Assembly (NCBI RefSeq): GCF_021130785.1
Contig: NC_060213.1
Coordinates: forward strand, 129,718,001 to 129,782,000
Length of the DNA stretch: 64,000 nucleotides
From: Homalodisca vitripennis
Lineage: Eukaryota; Arthropoda; Insecta; Hemiptera; Cicadellidae
Direction: 5' to 3'
The translations under genes were made by a program, and so were the position numbers. Shown piece by piece: positions 14,401 to 23,100 of the stretch (positions within the stretch are counted from its first letter, which is position 1; each line of letters starts with the position of its first letter). Below the pieces are notes generated by a model that did no database searches, had not been told where the DNA came from, and saw nothing but the letters and a program-made list of their open reading frames with translations.

Positions 14401-15580
14401 GTGTAATTGCTTAAGCCAATTGAAATGAACTGTTGCAATAGTAAACTCAAGTGTACTAACCTTCTACATGTGACAATTCTTTATTTCCTATCGCCCTAAT
14501 TGATGAATCAATTGATCTAACTGACTACTTAACTAATTGATTCAGTTTGTTCTGATTTCCGCATATTTTTTTCTTACCAAGTAACAATACACTGTTGTCC
14601 TACTTATTTGTATAAAAATGAAAAAAAAACTGTATGTTACCTTTACAGAATCAGAAACTATTTGTCTGATCATTATGAAAATGTGTATGTAGATATAGAT
14701 TTTTCTACAGAGTAGGTTTATATGCCATGCCCCATGCCCATTGTAAGTTGTAAGTTGCCACATTCCAAAGAATAAAAATTTTTTAAAGTGCCTGCCCATT
14801 ATAAACTGCAATTACGAGATAGTTATGTATATTACATAGCCAAACACTATTTGAAGGCGCTAAGTTATGATGTATAAATATTAAGATAAATTTCTAGTTC
14901 AACTTAAAGCTAGAGTGTTTGACCTCTTCATAATAAAGTACATGTACACATACAATGGCTATAAACATACAGAGATTTTCTTGATCGTGGCAACAAGGCA
15001 AACTCTACTGTACATCGGCGTTGGAAATATAATTCACTTGAACCAGAAGTGCCCATACACGATCAAAGCTTACATAAAGCGTGTAAAGCCGTGGGAAATA
15101 GCTAGTTGTATAATAATTTCACGTTCAGATGTTTTGTGCAATACAGATTTTGATTTTTTATTCTAAAATTGTGAAATAAATATAATTATTTTATCCTTTG
15201 CATCCCACCAGGATTACATGAATGATTAGAATACAAACTCCGAGTCGTTCACTACACATATTATATGTTTGGACTCGTGTACAGATTTTTCCTTCCTCAA
15301 ATTTCTGTTCTCTTTTTAATCCCTAACACACAACCGTTATGCCAGAGAGAGAACAGTGGTTCAGTGCTCACTTGACTGTCTGCAGGTCTGTGAAGACGGC
15401 TACGGTCTCTGCCACTCGTATGTAGATGGCTACTACGTGCTGGTCGGCATCTGTACAGTGATTGGACTGTTATGGATGGGCTGGGGTCGCCACACCATCC
15501 AGAACCTCCAAGGCAGGGACCTGGGAGACTGGAAAGTCAACAACACAAACAATCCGAACAAATCAAAAATAATGTTTTAA
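399..15580 (+). CDS. SLC33A1: Acetyl-CoA transporter (SLC33A1/AT-1 family), 5'-partial, eight exons
   Basis: Exons joined at 399-515, 2947-3116, 3944-4098, 7342-7539, 8783-8967, 10602-10719, 12551-12766 and 15386-15580. The family is a multi-pass membrane transporter of the major facilitator type that carries cytosolic acetyl-CoA into the ER/Golgi lumen, where it is used for acetylation. Seen here: hallmark blocks such as FLAATQDIAVDGWALTML (exon 2), ASTCNSMGQTAGY (exon 3) and FGGTYMTLLNTLSNLGGAWP (exon 7). All junctions are GT-AG with compatible phases except one break. About 450 codons are present; the human protein is ~549 residues, so roughly the first 105 are missing upstream. Oddity: a 4-base excess within exon 4 shifts the frame and would give a stop at 8800-8802. 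Every other exon is intact, so an assembly error or a segregating allele is as likely as a dead gene. The gene ends 1.4 kb from the convergent CFAP58 gene. Confidence 0.93.
516..1050. other. Intron sequence, nothing recognised
   Basis: No exon, RNA or repeat recognised. A 94-codon minus-strand open frame at 793-1077 has no recognisable motif and runs into the adjacent transposon. Confidence 0.5.
1108..1396. repeat. 26-bp minisatellite of palindromic ATTCGAATA units
   Basis: About eleven copies of a unit built on ATTCGAATATGTATTCGAAA. Because 26 is not a multiple of 3 and the unit lacks stops, long open frames appear in several frames on both strands. They are not genes. Confidence 0.9.
1543..1737 (+). 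pseudogene. hAT transposase C-terminal dimerisation-domain fragment
   Basis: The translated stretch VPSERFFSTAGFVTNDRRNR followed by LKP matches the conserved hAT C-terminal motif (SER-FS-AG--v--RRN-L-). The rest of the transposase is absent, so this is a deletion derivative. Confidence 0.8.
1901..2946. other. Intron sequence with AT microsatellites
   Basis: Contains an (AT)n run at about 2414-2471 and a shorter one at about 2739-2759. Nothing else recognised before the exon 2 acceptor. Confidence 0.6.
2414..2471. repeat. (AT)n microsatellite
   Basis: An uninterrupted AT dinucleotide run of about 58 bases inside the first visible SLC33A1 intron. Confidence 0.95.
2947..3116 (+). CDS. SLC33A1: SLC33A1 exon 2
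   Basis: Starts with TTT after CAG and ends in AG at a GTGAGG donor (phase 2). It encodes a hydrophobic segment (FLIGVFMLIMSF), then DYWIEDPEGPHILPLTAMFF and the invariant FLAATQDIAVDGWALTML. Confidence 0.95.
3475..3731 (-). mobile_element. hAT-derived ~250 bp element, copy 1
   Basis: Same family as the copies at 10017, 15918, 25850, 26167, 27543 and 39380. It is flanked by CCATCAAT and CCATCCAT (7 of 8 identical), an 8-bp target duplication as made by hAT transposases. On the minus strand it keeps the decayed transposase C-terminal signature. Confidence 0.8.
3944..4098 (+). CDS. SLC33A1: SLC33A1 exon 3
   Basis: Enters in phase 2 and leaves in phase 1 at a GTGAGT donor. It encodes VGHASTCNSMGQTAGYLLGY, then FMALESADFCNTYLRS and PQPVGVVTLG, matching the family residue for residue in most places. 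Confidence 0.95.
4481..6315 (+). mobile_element. Mariner/Tc1-like transposon, decayed
   Basis: Flanked by TA on both sides (4479-4480 and 6316-6317). Terminal repeats CAGGGTGTTAAAGAACAGCT (left) and TAGGATGTTAAAACAGCT (right, complement). The length of 1.8 kb is usual for mariner. It sits inside the element at 4256-6496. Confidence 0.8.
5580..6210 (+). pseudogene. Mariner-type transposase remnant
   Basis: Across frameshifts and stops one can still read family blocks: NPHWMLAVVNQKYW, QLPDKWIIRGAIVGYPALSP and RLKCIIYATRPTPRDDMMEG followed by IRNEAASISPEEIQ. These match the DDE/D transposase C-terminal half. The two open pieces at 5843-6031 and 6004-6207 are in different frames, so the gene is inactive. 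Confidence 0.8.
6990..7240 (+). pseudogene. Reverse transcriptase fragment of a LINE
   Basis: Translated pieces include KTFDSVNHNLLLEKL (RT domain with its catalytic aspartate region) and FLIAINDLPSNLECGS, broken by stops and frameshifts. It lies immediately before a duplicated piece of SLC33A1 exon 4. Confidence 0.75.
7245..7301 (+). repeat. Duplicated internal fragment of SLC33A1 exon 4
   Basis: Matches 7427-7483 of the exon at a constant offset of 182 bases, with about four differences, all transitions. It lacks splice sites and is outside any open exon, so it looks non-coding. Confidence 0.85.
7342..7539 (+). CDS. SLC33A1: SLC33A1 exon 4, with a 4-base frame break
   Basis: Upstream frame: FLLYCGPVFLVTTTLVGLLK and INTYRQLLLIARLPA. 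Downstream frame: VRTMAVVLLTYQ, running in phase 0 into exon 5. Between them, at about 7489-7503, is a run of three CCTG units. The family spacing fits one unit fewer. As given, the spliced frame reads on and stops at TGA 8800-8802, six codons into exon 5. The exon length (198) plus the single base carried in gives remainder 1 instead of 0. Confidence 0.88.
7651..7832. repeat. Purine-rich (GA/GGGA) low-complexity tract
   Basis: About 180 bases that are almost entirely A and G on the plus strand. The 76-codon minus-strand open frame here (Ser/Leu/Pro repeats) is an artefact of composition. Confidence 0.9.
7840..8500. other. Intron sequence, nothing recognised
   Basis: AT-rich. A 96-codon open frame at 7936-8226 shows no recognisable domain. 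I see no splice-consistent exon. Confidence 0.5.
8501..8764. repeat. 40-bp minisatellite next to an exon
   Basis: Six full copies, at exactly 40-base spacing, of a unit containing GAGAATATTGTACTGGTAAA; the block TGTACTGGTA starts at 8521, 8561, 8601, 8641, 8681 and 8721. The last partial copy runs into the splice-acceptor region of SLC33A1 exon 5. Confidence 0.95.
8783..8967 (+). CDS. SLC33A1: SLC33A1 exon 5
   Basis: Starts IAFSANDSVTWLKLVSAGVP and continues with a transmembrane stretch (MLPLKITLPVLLAKYVVG). Ends at phase 2 with a GTACGT donor. Its acceptor lies only about 20 bases beyond a 40-bp minisatellite. Confidence 0.94.
9310..9530. repeat. Dispersed repeat of unknown type, copy 1
   Basis: Shares with 26790-27045 the ordered blocks TGGACATCCAT, TTGCCCAGATT, GCTGTGCCCAG and AGGTTCAACTGG, then CAGCCAGAAG. 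No ends or coding capacity recognised. Confidence 0.6.
10017..10272 (+). mobile_element. hAT-derived ~250 bp element, copy 2 (best ends)
   Basis: Perfect terminal inverted repeats CAAGAACGTAGC...GCTACGTTCTTG and flanking 8-mers GTCATTAC and GTCGTTAC (7 of 8). The interior encodes LLTCTAERSFSTKKRVKNFL, the hAT dimerisation-domain signature, so the family is a deletion derivative of an autonomous hAT. Confidence 0.87.
10602..10719 (+). CDS. SLC33A1: SLC33A1 exon 6
   Basis: Enters with one base completing Arg, then LAFNLITAGFVWGTPYLMV and FPTYYYGLLVLIYGVYQ, ending in phase 0. It corresponds to the membrane segments before the human YYYIVVLLSYALHQ block. Confidence 0.92.
10720..12550. other. Intron of SLC33A1, nothing recognised
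   Basis: AT-rich with scattered short direct repeats. No transposon ends or coding similarity recognised. Confidence 0.5.
12551..12766 (+). CDS. SLC33A1: SLC33A1 exon 7
   Basis: 72 codons, phase 0 to 0. Encodes FSMFVTQMAFSARVSDPA, then the most conserved C-terminal block FGGTYMTLLNTLSNLGGAWP, then a Cys-containing lumenal loop (CSNDTKNVCSNPDLVK). Donor GTAAGT. Confidence 0.95.
12990..13560 (+). repeat. Dispersed repeat with internal monomers, copy 1
   Basis: Contains GGCTGAGCGT, ACATACAGAC, CATGAAACTTCATTTCTATA and (T)GG(G/A)ATTTGG(C/T)TGAG blocks, repeated in diverged form within this copy. The same blocks occur at 45290-45970, partly in the opposite orientation. Not assigned to a known class. 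Confidence 0.6.
13561..15385. other. Intron of SLC33A1, nothing recognised
   Basis: AT-rich. The open frames of 60-90 codons on both strands lack recognisable motifs or codon bias. Confidence 0.5.
15386..15580 (+). CDS. SLC33A1: SLC33A1 last exon and stop
   Basis: Begins VCEDGYGLCHSYVDGYYVLV, the final membrane segment (VGICTVIGLLWMGWG), then a hydrophilic Asn-rich tail, ending in TAA at 15578-15580. No canonical poly(A) signal follows closely. The first AATAAA seen is at about 16305. Confidence 0.94.
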   Translation, partial: VCEDGYGLCHSYVDGYYVLVGICTVIGLLWMGWGRHTIQNLQGRDLGDWKVNNTNNPNKSKIMF

Positions 15581-15778
15581 AATATAATGTTTAATATAAT
15601 ATAATTTTTACCATATAACTCTGTAATTTTTAAACCCTTCCCCACTCATTTCTCTTTCCCTAAACAAACAAAGAGGAATATGTAATATGTTAAGGAGCTA
15701 TCAATAGAAGCTTAACCAATCTGTGATCAATACGACATTTTATAGTGCTGGTTGTTATATATTTTATATGTAAACGCT

Positions 15779-15875
15779 GAGTATAATCATCTAGAGCTGA
15801 GTATAACCATCTAGAGCTGAGCTGCTAGTATAACCATCTAGAGCTGAGTATAACCATCTAGAGAGTCTGAGTAGT
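15779..15875. repeat. ~20-bp minisatellite in the SLC33A1 3' flank
   Basis: Four to five copies of AGTATAACCATCTAGAGCTG, one interrupted by an extra AGCTGCT, about 200 bases after the stop codon. Confidence 0.85.
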
Positions 15876-15917
15876 AGCCAGGATAGGTATTGTTGATTCA
15901 TGTCTACAGACAAGTGA

Positions 15918-16168
15918 AAAGGGCGTTGCCAGCGAGGGGTCTAACGTCCAGACTCCCCACAACAATTCTCAATTTATTTAATTACTTTATTATTTAATAA
16001 TGATTATTATTTAAGACATGACATGTACTGCTGAAAGATCGTTCTCAACAAAGAAACGGCTCAGGAACTTTTTAAAGAACAAAATGGAGCCTTACTCTCT
16101 GTCCACTACGGAAAAATATCAGCTGTCTTTATCCCTTCCCCCAAAATTGTTTCCTGACTACGTTCTTG
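15918..16168 (+). mobile_element. hAT-derived ~250 bp element, copy 3
   Basis: The interior shows the same AERSFSTKKR signature. The left end is decayed (AAAGGGCGTTGCC) and the right end reads CTACGTTCTTG. Flanks ACAAGTGA and GCAAATGA agree at 6 of 8. It lies in the intergenic space between the two convergent genes. Confidence 0.78.
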
Positions 16169-16169
16169 G

Positions 16170-16963
16170 CAAATGAAAACGTAGAATACAATGATTAACT
16201 GGAGTTCAACCATTCAGTGATCAATATGACTTCTTTACTGCTGGCTGTAAAATTAAAACAAAATCTAAACTGTTCTATTTTTTAAAGTTTATAGCATAAT
16301 TTATAATAAAAGTCTTGAAACATTTCAGCTGAGAATAACCATTTTCAGTCAACAGGTGTTAAAACCAAACTGACAAGATCAGTAATGCACATCCTCAGAT
16401 GAGTAAAGAGGGAGGAGCAGTACTGTGATTGGTTGGAGCTCCACCAATATCCAATCACTGGATCAATGTGCTCTTTAGAGCAAGAACAGTTTCTAAGAAA
16501 AATATAAAAGCCTAAATTATAAAACAGAAAGCCTGAGAATTTTTTTGTTGCAAGGTATTTCACATCCAGAAATTTGTCTGTTGCCAGACAGCTGGTCAAA
16601 GCTACAATTACTTTAGAAAACATAACACAGTAGCAGAACAAAAGACATCTGATTCCATGCCTTTTTAATCTCAACGATCTACAAACAAAGGTAACATAAC
16701 CAAAACAATAATTATCTGTAACAACTCATATTATTTTAAAATGTGCCGGCCTATTTATAGAGATTTCTAAACTTAATAGCCTTGTAAAATAGAATAAAAA
16801 GTAAACATTTCTTTTCCATACTTATGTCAAATAAACCTTTACTTACCCATTACTTACCCCATGTTTTAAGTTGAGTTTTCCCATTCACTGTCAGCTAATT
16901 TGGATTCACTGGTTTACAGGATGTAGAAAATAAAACCACAACTAATCAAAAAGTAAAAAATAA
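16170..16963. other. Intergenic space between convergent SLC33A1 and CFAP58
   Basis: Contains a possible distal plus-strand AATAAA near 16305. A 109-codon minus-strand frame at 16345-16674 has no recognisable domain. Confidence 0.5.
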
Positions 16964-16969
16964 TTTATT
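16964..16969 (-). terminator. Poly(A) signal AATAAA for CFAP58
   Basis: TTTATT on the plus strand, 17-22 bases past the CFAP58 stop codon, reads AATAAA in the gene's direction. Confidence 0.55.
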
Positions 16970-16985
16970 AACAATTTTTAAGTTT

Positions 16986-17159
16986 TTAAATTGAGCTGTT
17001 AGATATATTAAATCCTCCACCCATGAATCTAGTTTTTAAAGGCAATGGAGGTAATTCTTCCTTCCCCTTTTCCTCCAGAGCGTTGGCACTTTTTGATGGC
17101 TTTATGCAAGAAATCGTCTTATCCACTGGCTTTCCCTTTAACTTCTCGATTAGCTTTTT
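16986..17159 (-). CDS. CFAP58: CFAP58 last exon and stop
   Basis: 57 codons and TAA: KKLIEKLKGKPVDKTISCIK to KTRFMGGGFNISNSSI. The basic tail with GGGF is shared with the vertebrate protein (TGGGF). The 22 open codons before the acceptor TTTTCAG are intronic. Confidence 0.9.
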   Translation of the reverse strand, partial: KKLIEKLKGKPVDKTISCIKPSKSANALEEKGKEELPPLPLKTRFMGGGFNISNSSI

Positions 17160-20100
17160 CTGAAAACCCATTTTTACATTACTTACAGTTAAAAACATGT
17201 ATACAAATAATGCTATAAGTATCATTTGTTTTGTTGACCTGAAAGAAAATTACTAAAGTACGAGACATATCAATGCAAGCTTGGGTTGTGGCGCAGTGTT
17301 GCCAACTGTAATGGAAGTATGATTATGGATAATCGATTGAATTCAACAATCGAGCGACCATTACTGCTCATCTACCTTCCTGAATCCTTTACCTTCACGA
17401 TTTTAATTAACGCTTTTACACAGAACTTGAGAAAAAATAATAAAATAAAAACATTCGGAATAATCGAACACCAAAAAAACAAAACGGATGTAAACAACCG
17501 GAACGAAGCGAGACACCATCGTGTTGCCTCAAACAGTGAATCAGCTGATATGACAATGTGGCAACACTGCAGGGTGAGGGGGGAGTGGGGTGTGGTAACT
17601 TTCCATAACATCAGACTTGCAATTATATGTCACGTATTATAACTCCATTTAGTGTGTTAATGAAATGGTATTTATATTTTTAAAACACTTATTTTCTTTA
17701 CAACTTGATGAATTTTCTATAGAAACCTTTTTTAGGTATGTAAAGCCATTTCATATTCAATTTCAAAACAAAGTTTTATAATATGTCAAATTTTAAAAAT
17801 CAATGGCACACAATACACCAACTAACTATTGAACTAGACGCAACTTTAGTGGCATATTGGCTAAAGAACATTATTACAAATCATTCTTTACACATTTAGA
17901 CTTTGCCAAAGAAAATTTGGCAAAGCCTAAATGTTTGGCAAAGAAAGGTTTGAGTTCAAGACCTTTTTTACATATTAGAATTATGTAATGATTACATTAC
18001 AAATCCTACTGATACATTAAATACTTTGAACTTGTTTTTGTTAAAATGATAGCAAACAATCAGAATTGAGCCAGGCATTATTTTTCAATTCAAACAATAA
18101 CAATTGAACCTCCTCTATTGTAACAATTCATGTAAACAATTTAAATAGTATTTTCACCTGTTCATAGAACTTTTCCTTCCAAGATAAGATCTCATTGTTA
18201 GTTTTCTCCAGTTCCATTTTCAACTCATTAACTTGCTCCATCCTCATCTGCAGGTCCCCGAGTAGATACTGGAAAAACATAATGGCTATTATAAGCGAGG
18301 TCAGAAAGCGAAATTGTTTCGGGGAAGCTACACTTAAACTATTTTGGGAAAACATCAAAAATTGATTTGATCTAGCTCGAGTGATCACATTCACTCTAGC
18401 ATCATTGTTAAAGTCTCGTCTTATCAAAATAGGATCTCAGATTTGAATCCTGCTTCAGATGAGAATTAGTTTAAATTAGTAACATATTGTTCTTACTCAG
18501 CTTTTATTATTATTTTGGTTGTTGCATATTAATTGTATTATTTATTGACACAAACAATGTACTCTGTGTTCAAGAATAAAGACTTCTAATTTTGGTTAGC
18601 ATACCCCACAAAAAAAAATTCCAGTAACCAAAATGGAAAAAGCCAAATAAATTCAAGATAACAATAACAGCAGGGGTGCACCAATGATGATGAACAGGAT
18701 GGTCTGCCCCCCCCCCACCCAAGAGCATTTTGTTTCAAAATAATCTATTGCCTAACAGTATTTTTTTTTCAGCTAAACAATTATGTCAGAACTTTGAAAT
18801 CAGTCATAATAAAATATAACATTAATATCTATTTTACTTTGTAAAATATACGGCATTACACATATAATAATTCAATTTTGTTCAAAACACTAAAAATTTT
18901 ACCATCTTGCAACAACATATTTAATTACAGTACACTTGTATCTATCTTGTATAAACATTTGGTATAAACAATTGTATATGTAGAAACCCAGAAATACATG
19001 AACTAAATTTTAATATAACTTACGTAATTGTAGCGTATTAGGTAGTATGTGGTCGATTTACAAACTCGGATATCTACACTTTTTGATCCGAGAGTAGACA
19101 TCAAGATTCAGCCTTGGTCTTGATTTATGATTTAAACTATTTTGTACAATATTTTGTTAATGTTATGATCACATTTTGTTTTAGTTAAATATACTTCATT
19201 TATAAACTGTATTTGTTGAGATTATTACAAAAATTCTTGTAATAGTCCTGTTCTTGAATTTGGGTATAAATGTTGGTCTGGTGGTTACTGGTTAGTGGTG
19301 CACCCAGAAATCTCCTCTGGGGGTGTCCGGACCATTGAGAGAGAAATCTTGAGCATGGAAACCCTGATGTCAATAGAGGGCCTTCCCCCAAGAAAATTTT
19401 GAAATATTAGGTTCTAGAATCGTAATTTTATAGTACTTCTGAACTAATAAAAGGAGGACAAAGATCAGGTCAGAGTGTATAGTTTACAGTAAAACCACTC
19501 TACCGCCAATCACCAGCAAGCTTAAGTTAAGTAATATAATAACAATTTATTACAACAATTTTAAGTCAACGAGTATACATTAGATGTTATGTAACATGTA
19601 AATAGACTGGTTGAGAGATAAACAGTACTAGTCAGAAAAGAAAAATAATTACCTAAAACACTTATAAGGAACAACTATACAAATTTAGTTATATAAAGAA
19701 AATTTATTGAAAGATTACACAACAAAGGCAAATATCTATGGTAAAAATTTCTTGATTTAACTGTTAAATGATCAATAACGAGAGAAACCTAATTCCCTCT
19801 GATGGGATCATAAGCATTAACAATTCTCCTATGGTACTGACCTTGACTTTCTTCTCCGACTGAGTGAGCCGCTGCTTGCAGCTCTCTGCTCTCTCCCTCT
19901 CGGGCTGCTGGTGCTGGTATCGGGCCAACATCTGGTCGAGGTGAGCGTGCCTACGCTCGAGGTCCACACATTTTTGCTCCGCCTCCACCAGTGCGGTCGC
20001 CTGATCCAGGATCCGCCTCTGCTGCACCTTCACTTTGTGCAGTAGCTCGTACTTGGACGGGTCCGATCCCTGCAAGAGTCATAAGTCATATTGATTTGCT

Positions 20101-23100
20101 TTCCTCTTCAGGAAAACCAGTATTTTACGTCACAAATAGGTTCTCGTAGCAACACAGCAGTTACAGAATTTGCTGGTTAGCTTTGATTAATAGAGACTTA
20201 TTGCTGAACGTCAACTTTGCATTTCCAGAAGCTTTTTAGCATTGAAAATGCATCATTTCATCCAGCCTAAATGCTTAGCTATTCGGTTTAAAAGAGTAAC
20301 AAAACAAGGTTATAATGAAAATGCCATGATTGAATCACAAATAGCATGTTTTTAAATTTTTTTGGCAGAGTTGACATTAAAAATTAAAGCAGAAAAAACC
20401 AAAGAAATACCACTTGTTTACAAACAACGTAAAGTAAAAATTGTACGAAAATTCAGCCAAATAACTAGTGCAATGTTAGACATACACTCTCTGCCTATCA
20501 TATTGTTCTTAGCCATTTTCAAATTTTGGAGGTTGATAATTCTTTTGTGTCAAAACAACTTAAAGTATGTTATAAGCAGTCTTTTCTGTTGTGCTGTTTA
20601 TACCTTAGAATGGGATAATGTTTAAGTTTTTATTTCAGTACCTTCCTTTATAAACCATGCAAACAGTTATAATAAGCTTTTACTATTTAAAAATCACACT
20701 CTAAATAATATTGCATTATGATATTATTTGCATAGCATATATATTTTGATGGATACAACAGATTTTTTTACTTGATGTTCACTTATTAGACATACTGCCT
20801 GCCAGTGAATGAATTTTGTCTACTTTATGGCTTAAATATAAACAAGAAATTAAAAAATGGAGAAAGATCACAAAACAATATATAATATATAAGTTGGTAT
20901 TTTTGTTTTGAGAGAATAACAGGATTTCGGACATTTGCCATCGTATGATTTAAAAAAAGTAAAACACAACGTTTCAAGGGTTGGAATTTATCCTCTTCAT
21001 CAGGTGGGGGAGGTATTAGCACATACAAAAATAAAGATCAGAAAGAAAAAAAGAAGGAAAAGAAAAGGGCTCAAACATACCCAAAAGCCAATTGCCAAAA
21101 GCCAGAGAATGCAAGTCCCGAGCACAAGTTATGAGTACAAGAAACACAATCACATGGCACAGATGAAAGTGGGATATTAACACGAAAATCGACATTGACT
21201 CTTTCTTTAGCACCGCGTTGTGTCATCTGAAACAATGGGACAGGAAGGCGATGGTCAGGAGGAGGGACGTTTAAAGGCAAGCTGCTTCCGGCCCTATGTT
21301 TTGGTACCAGACCATAGTTTCATGGTGTTTTACTTCTTTTGTAACCAAAACTATGGCAAATGTCTGAAATCCTGTAATCCTGTCAAACCTTCCATCGTCA
21401 ATAAGAAACTTTAAACAAAGAATGTTTGTCTTGATACAACATTTGACAATCAATACTTGGGCTGGAGACACTGTGCACCTCATACCTCCAATTTCCTCCA
21501 GCGGTGGATGTTCAGGGGGTTCTGGAGCTCCTCCTCCAGCGCTCGAGCCTTCAGCCGCTCCTTGCTCATATCCTTCTCCAGGTGATGGATCTCTGTCCGC
21601 AGGTCTGCCATGTTGGTGAGGTTACGTGTCAACACGTCTTTCTCAGTGCTGCCAACACATACACAGTACAATGTTGTTGGCAATACTGGTGAGACCAATT
21701 TTGCAGATTACAATTCAAGAGCCACACTGTTTTCTCAGATACTTTCAAAATCAAAGGATAAGTTAAATTTCAAAACGTATCTTGTATATTTGAAACCGTC
21801 AATATCAAATGTAATCTCCTTTATCATGAATATTAAAACTATTACCGTTAGTTAACCAAAATTGAGAATGTAACAACTTTAGCTAACTAAATATTTATTC
21901 ATTTGTGGTAAGCATCCAGGACAGAGTGTTATTATATTAATAAATATGCTTATGTACAATATATCTTGTCTTATATTCTCGTTCATCCTTTTTGTTGGAC
22001 TACCACAGTCCTTTATGGTACTAATTCATCATCAGACCCTAAGGTAAGGTCTGATATTATTCCATCTAGTAGATTTTATTCATTTTTAAAAAGTAAACAA
22101 GTACATGAAAGTAACGAAATAAAACATTTTTATAAATAACAGTTTGTTAGCTGTATACACCAGACAACACGAACAGTGTAGCATCTTAACATGTACTCTG
22201 GGTATTATATGATTTATACATATACCAAATTTATTTTACAGAATTAATTAAGAATTACAGAAATAGTGTATAAGTTGATTGTAAAATCAAGGCAACCCGA
22301 GAGACAACACTAGATAAATATTAGATCACATAGATCATTTCACATCTCAGATAGTTTTTATTAATTTATTTTACTTTCTAATATTTGGGTAAACTATGAG
22401 GAAGTTCATAAATAAACTAAAAATGAACATATAACCCATTGACTTGTTTGCTTTAAAAAATAAATTTAAAAGTATTATATTCAGAAGTTTTTTAATTTTA
22501 ATTTTTGAATCTGCAAAAAAGTCAGTCAATGGTAGGACTATTACATTGTAAGATTATCAGAGACACACATATTTGTTATACAAAGCAAAAATTGTATTTA
22601 CTGCTCAATAAAATATTTTCACATTTTGCCATAGAAACCCTAGAAAGTGTTTATAAAATGTATTTACTGCTGTTTATTTCCAAGGACATCAGTGTCTTTT
22701 AGAACATTACTGTAAAGATAATAGGATTTTGGATATTTGCCATCATATACGTTACACTATGTAGTTTTATACATTTTATAATATATAACGATGATAAACA
22801 TTTGAATCCTATTACCCTTTCAAACCTTCCATTGTCAATAACAAACTTTAAACAAAGAATTTCTGTAGTGTGTGGATACATTTAAACTTTCTCTTTTTCA
22901 GAATTATTTACTAAAAGTTTAAAAGAATGAAGCTAACACCATTTTCTTGTGTTTTACGAAATCCTCTGTTTACAGTATTTTTATTCAAAGAGGCCAAACG
23001 CCCCAGTAAAGAAAAAGCATTCACTTATTGGTATCGTTGGTTTTGTTAATGGTAATGCTCAATGAGACACCCCATTAAAAATGATCTAGTTCCCCCATCA

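Noticed and set aside
17286..17642. 118-codon frame, with an antisense 79-codon frame
   Set aside because: No motif, no splice context, and within a CFAP58 intron.
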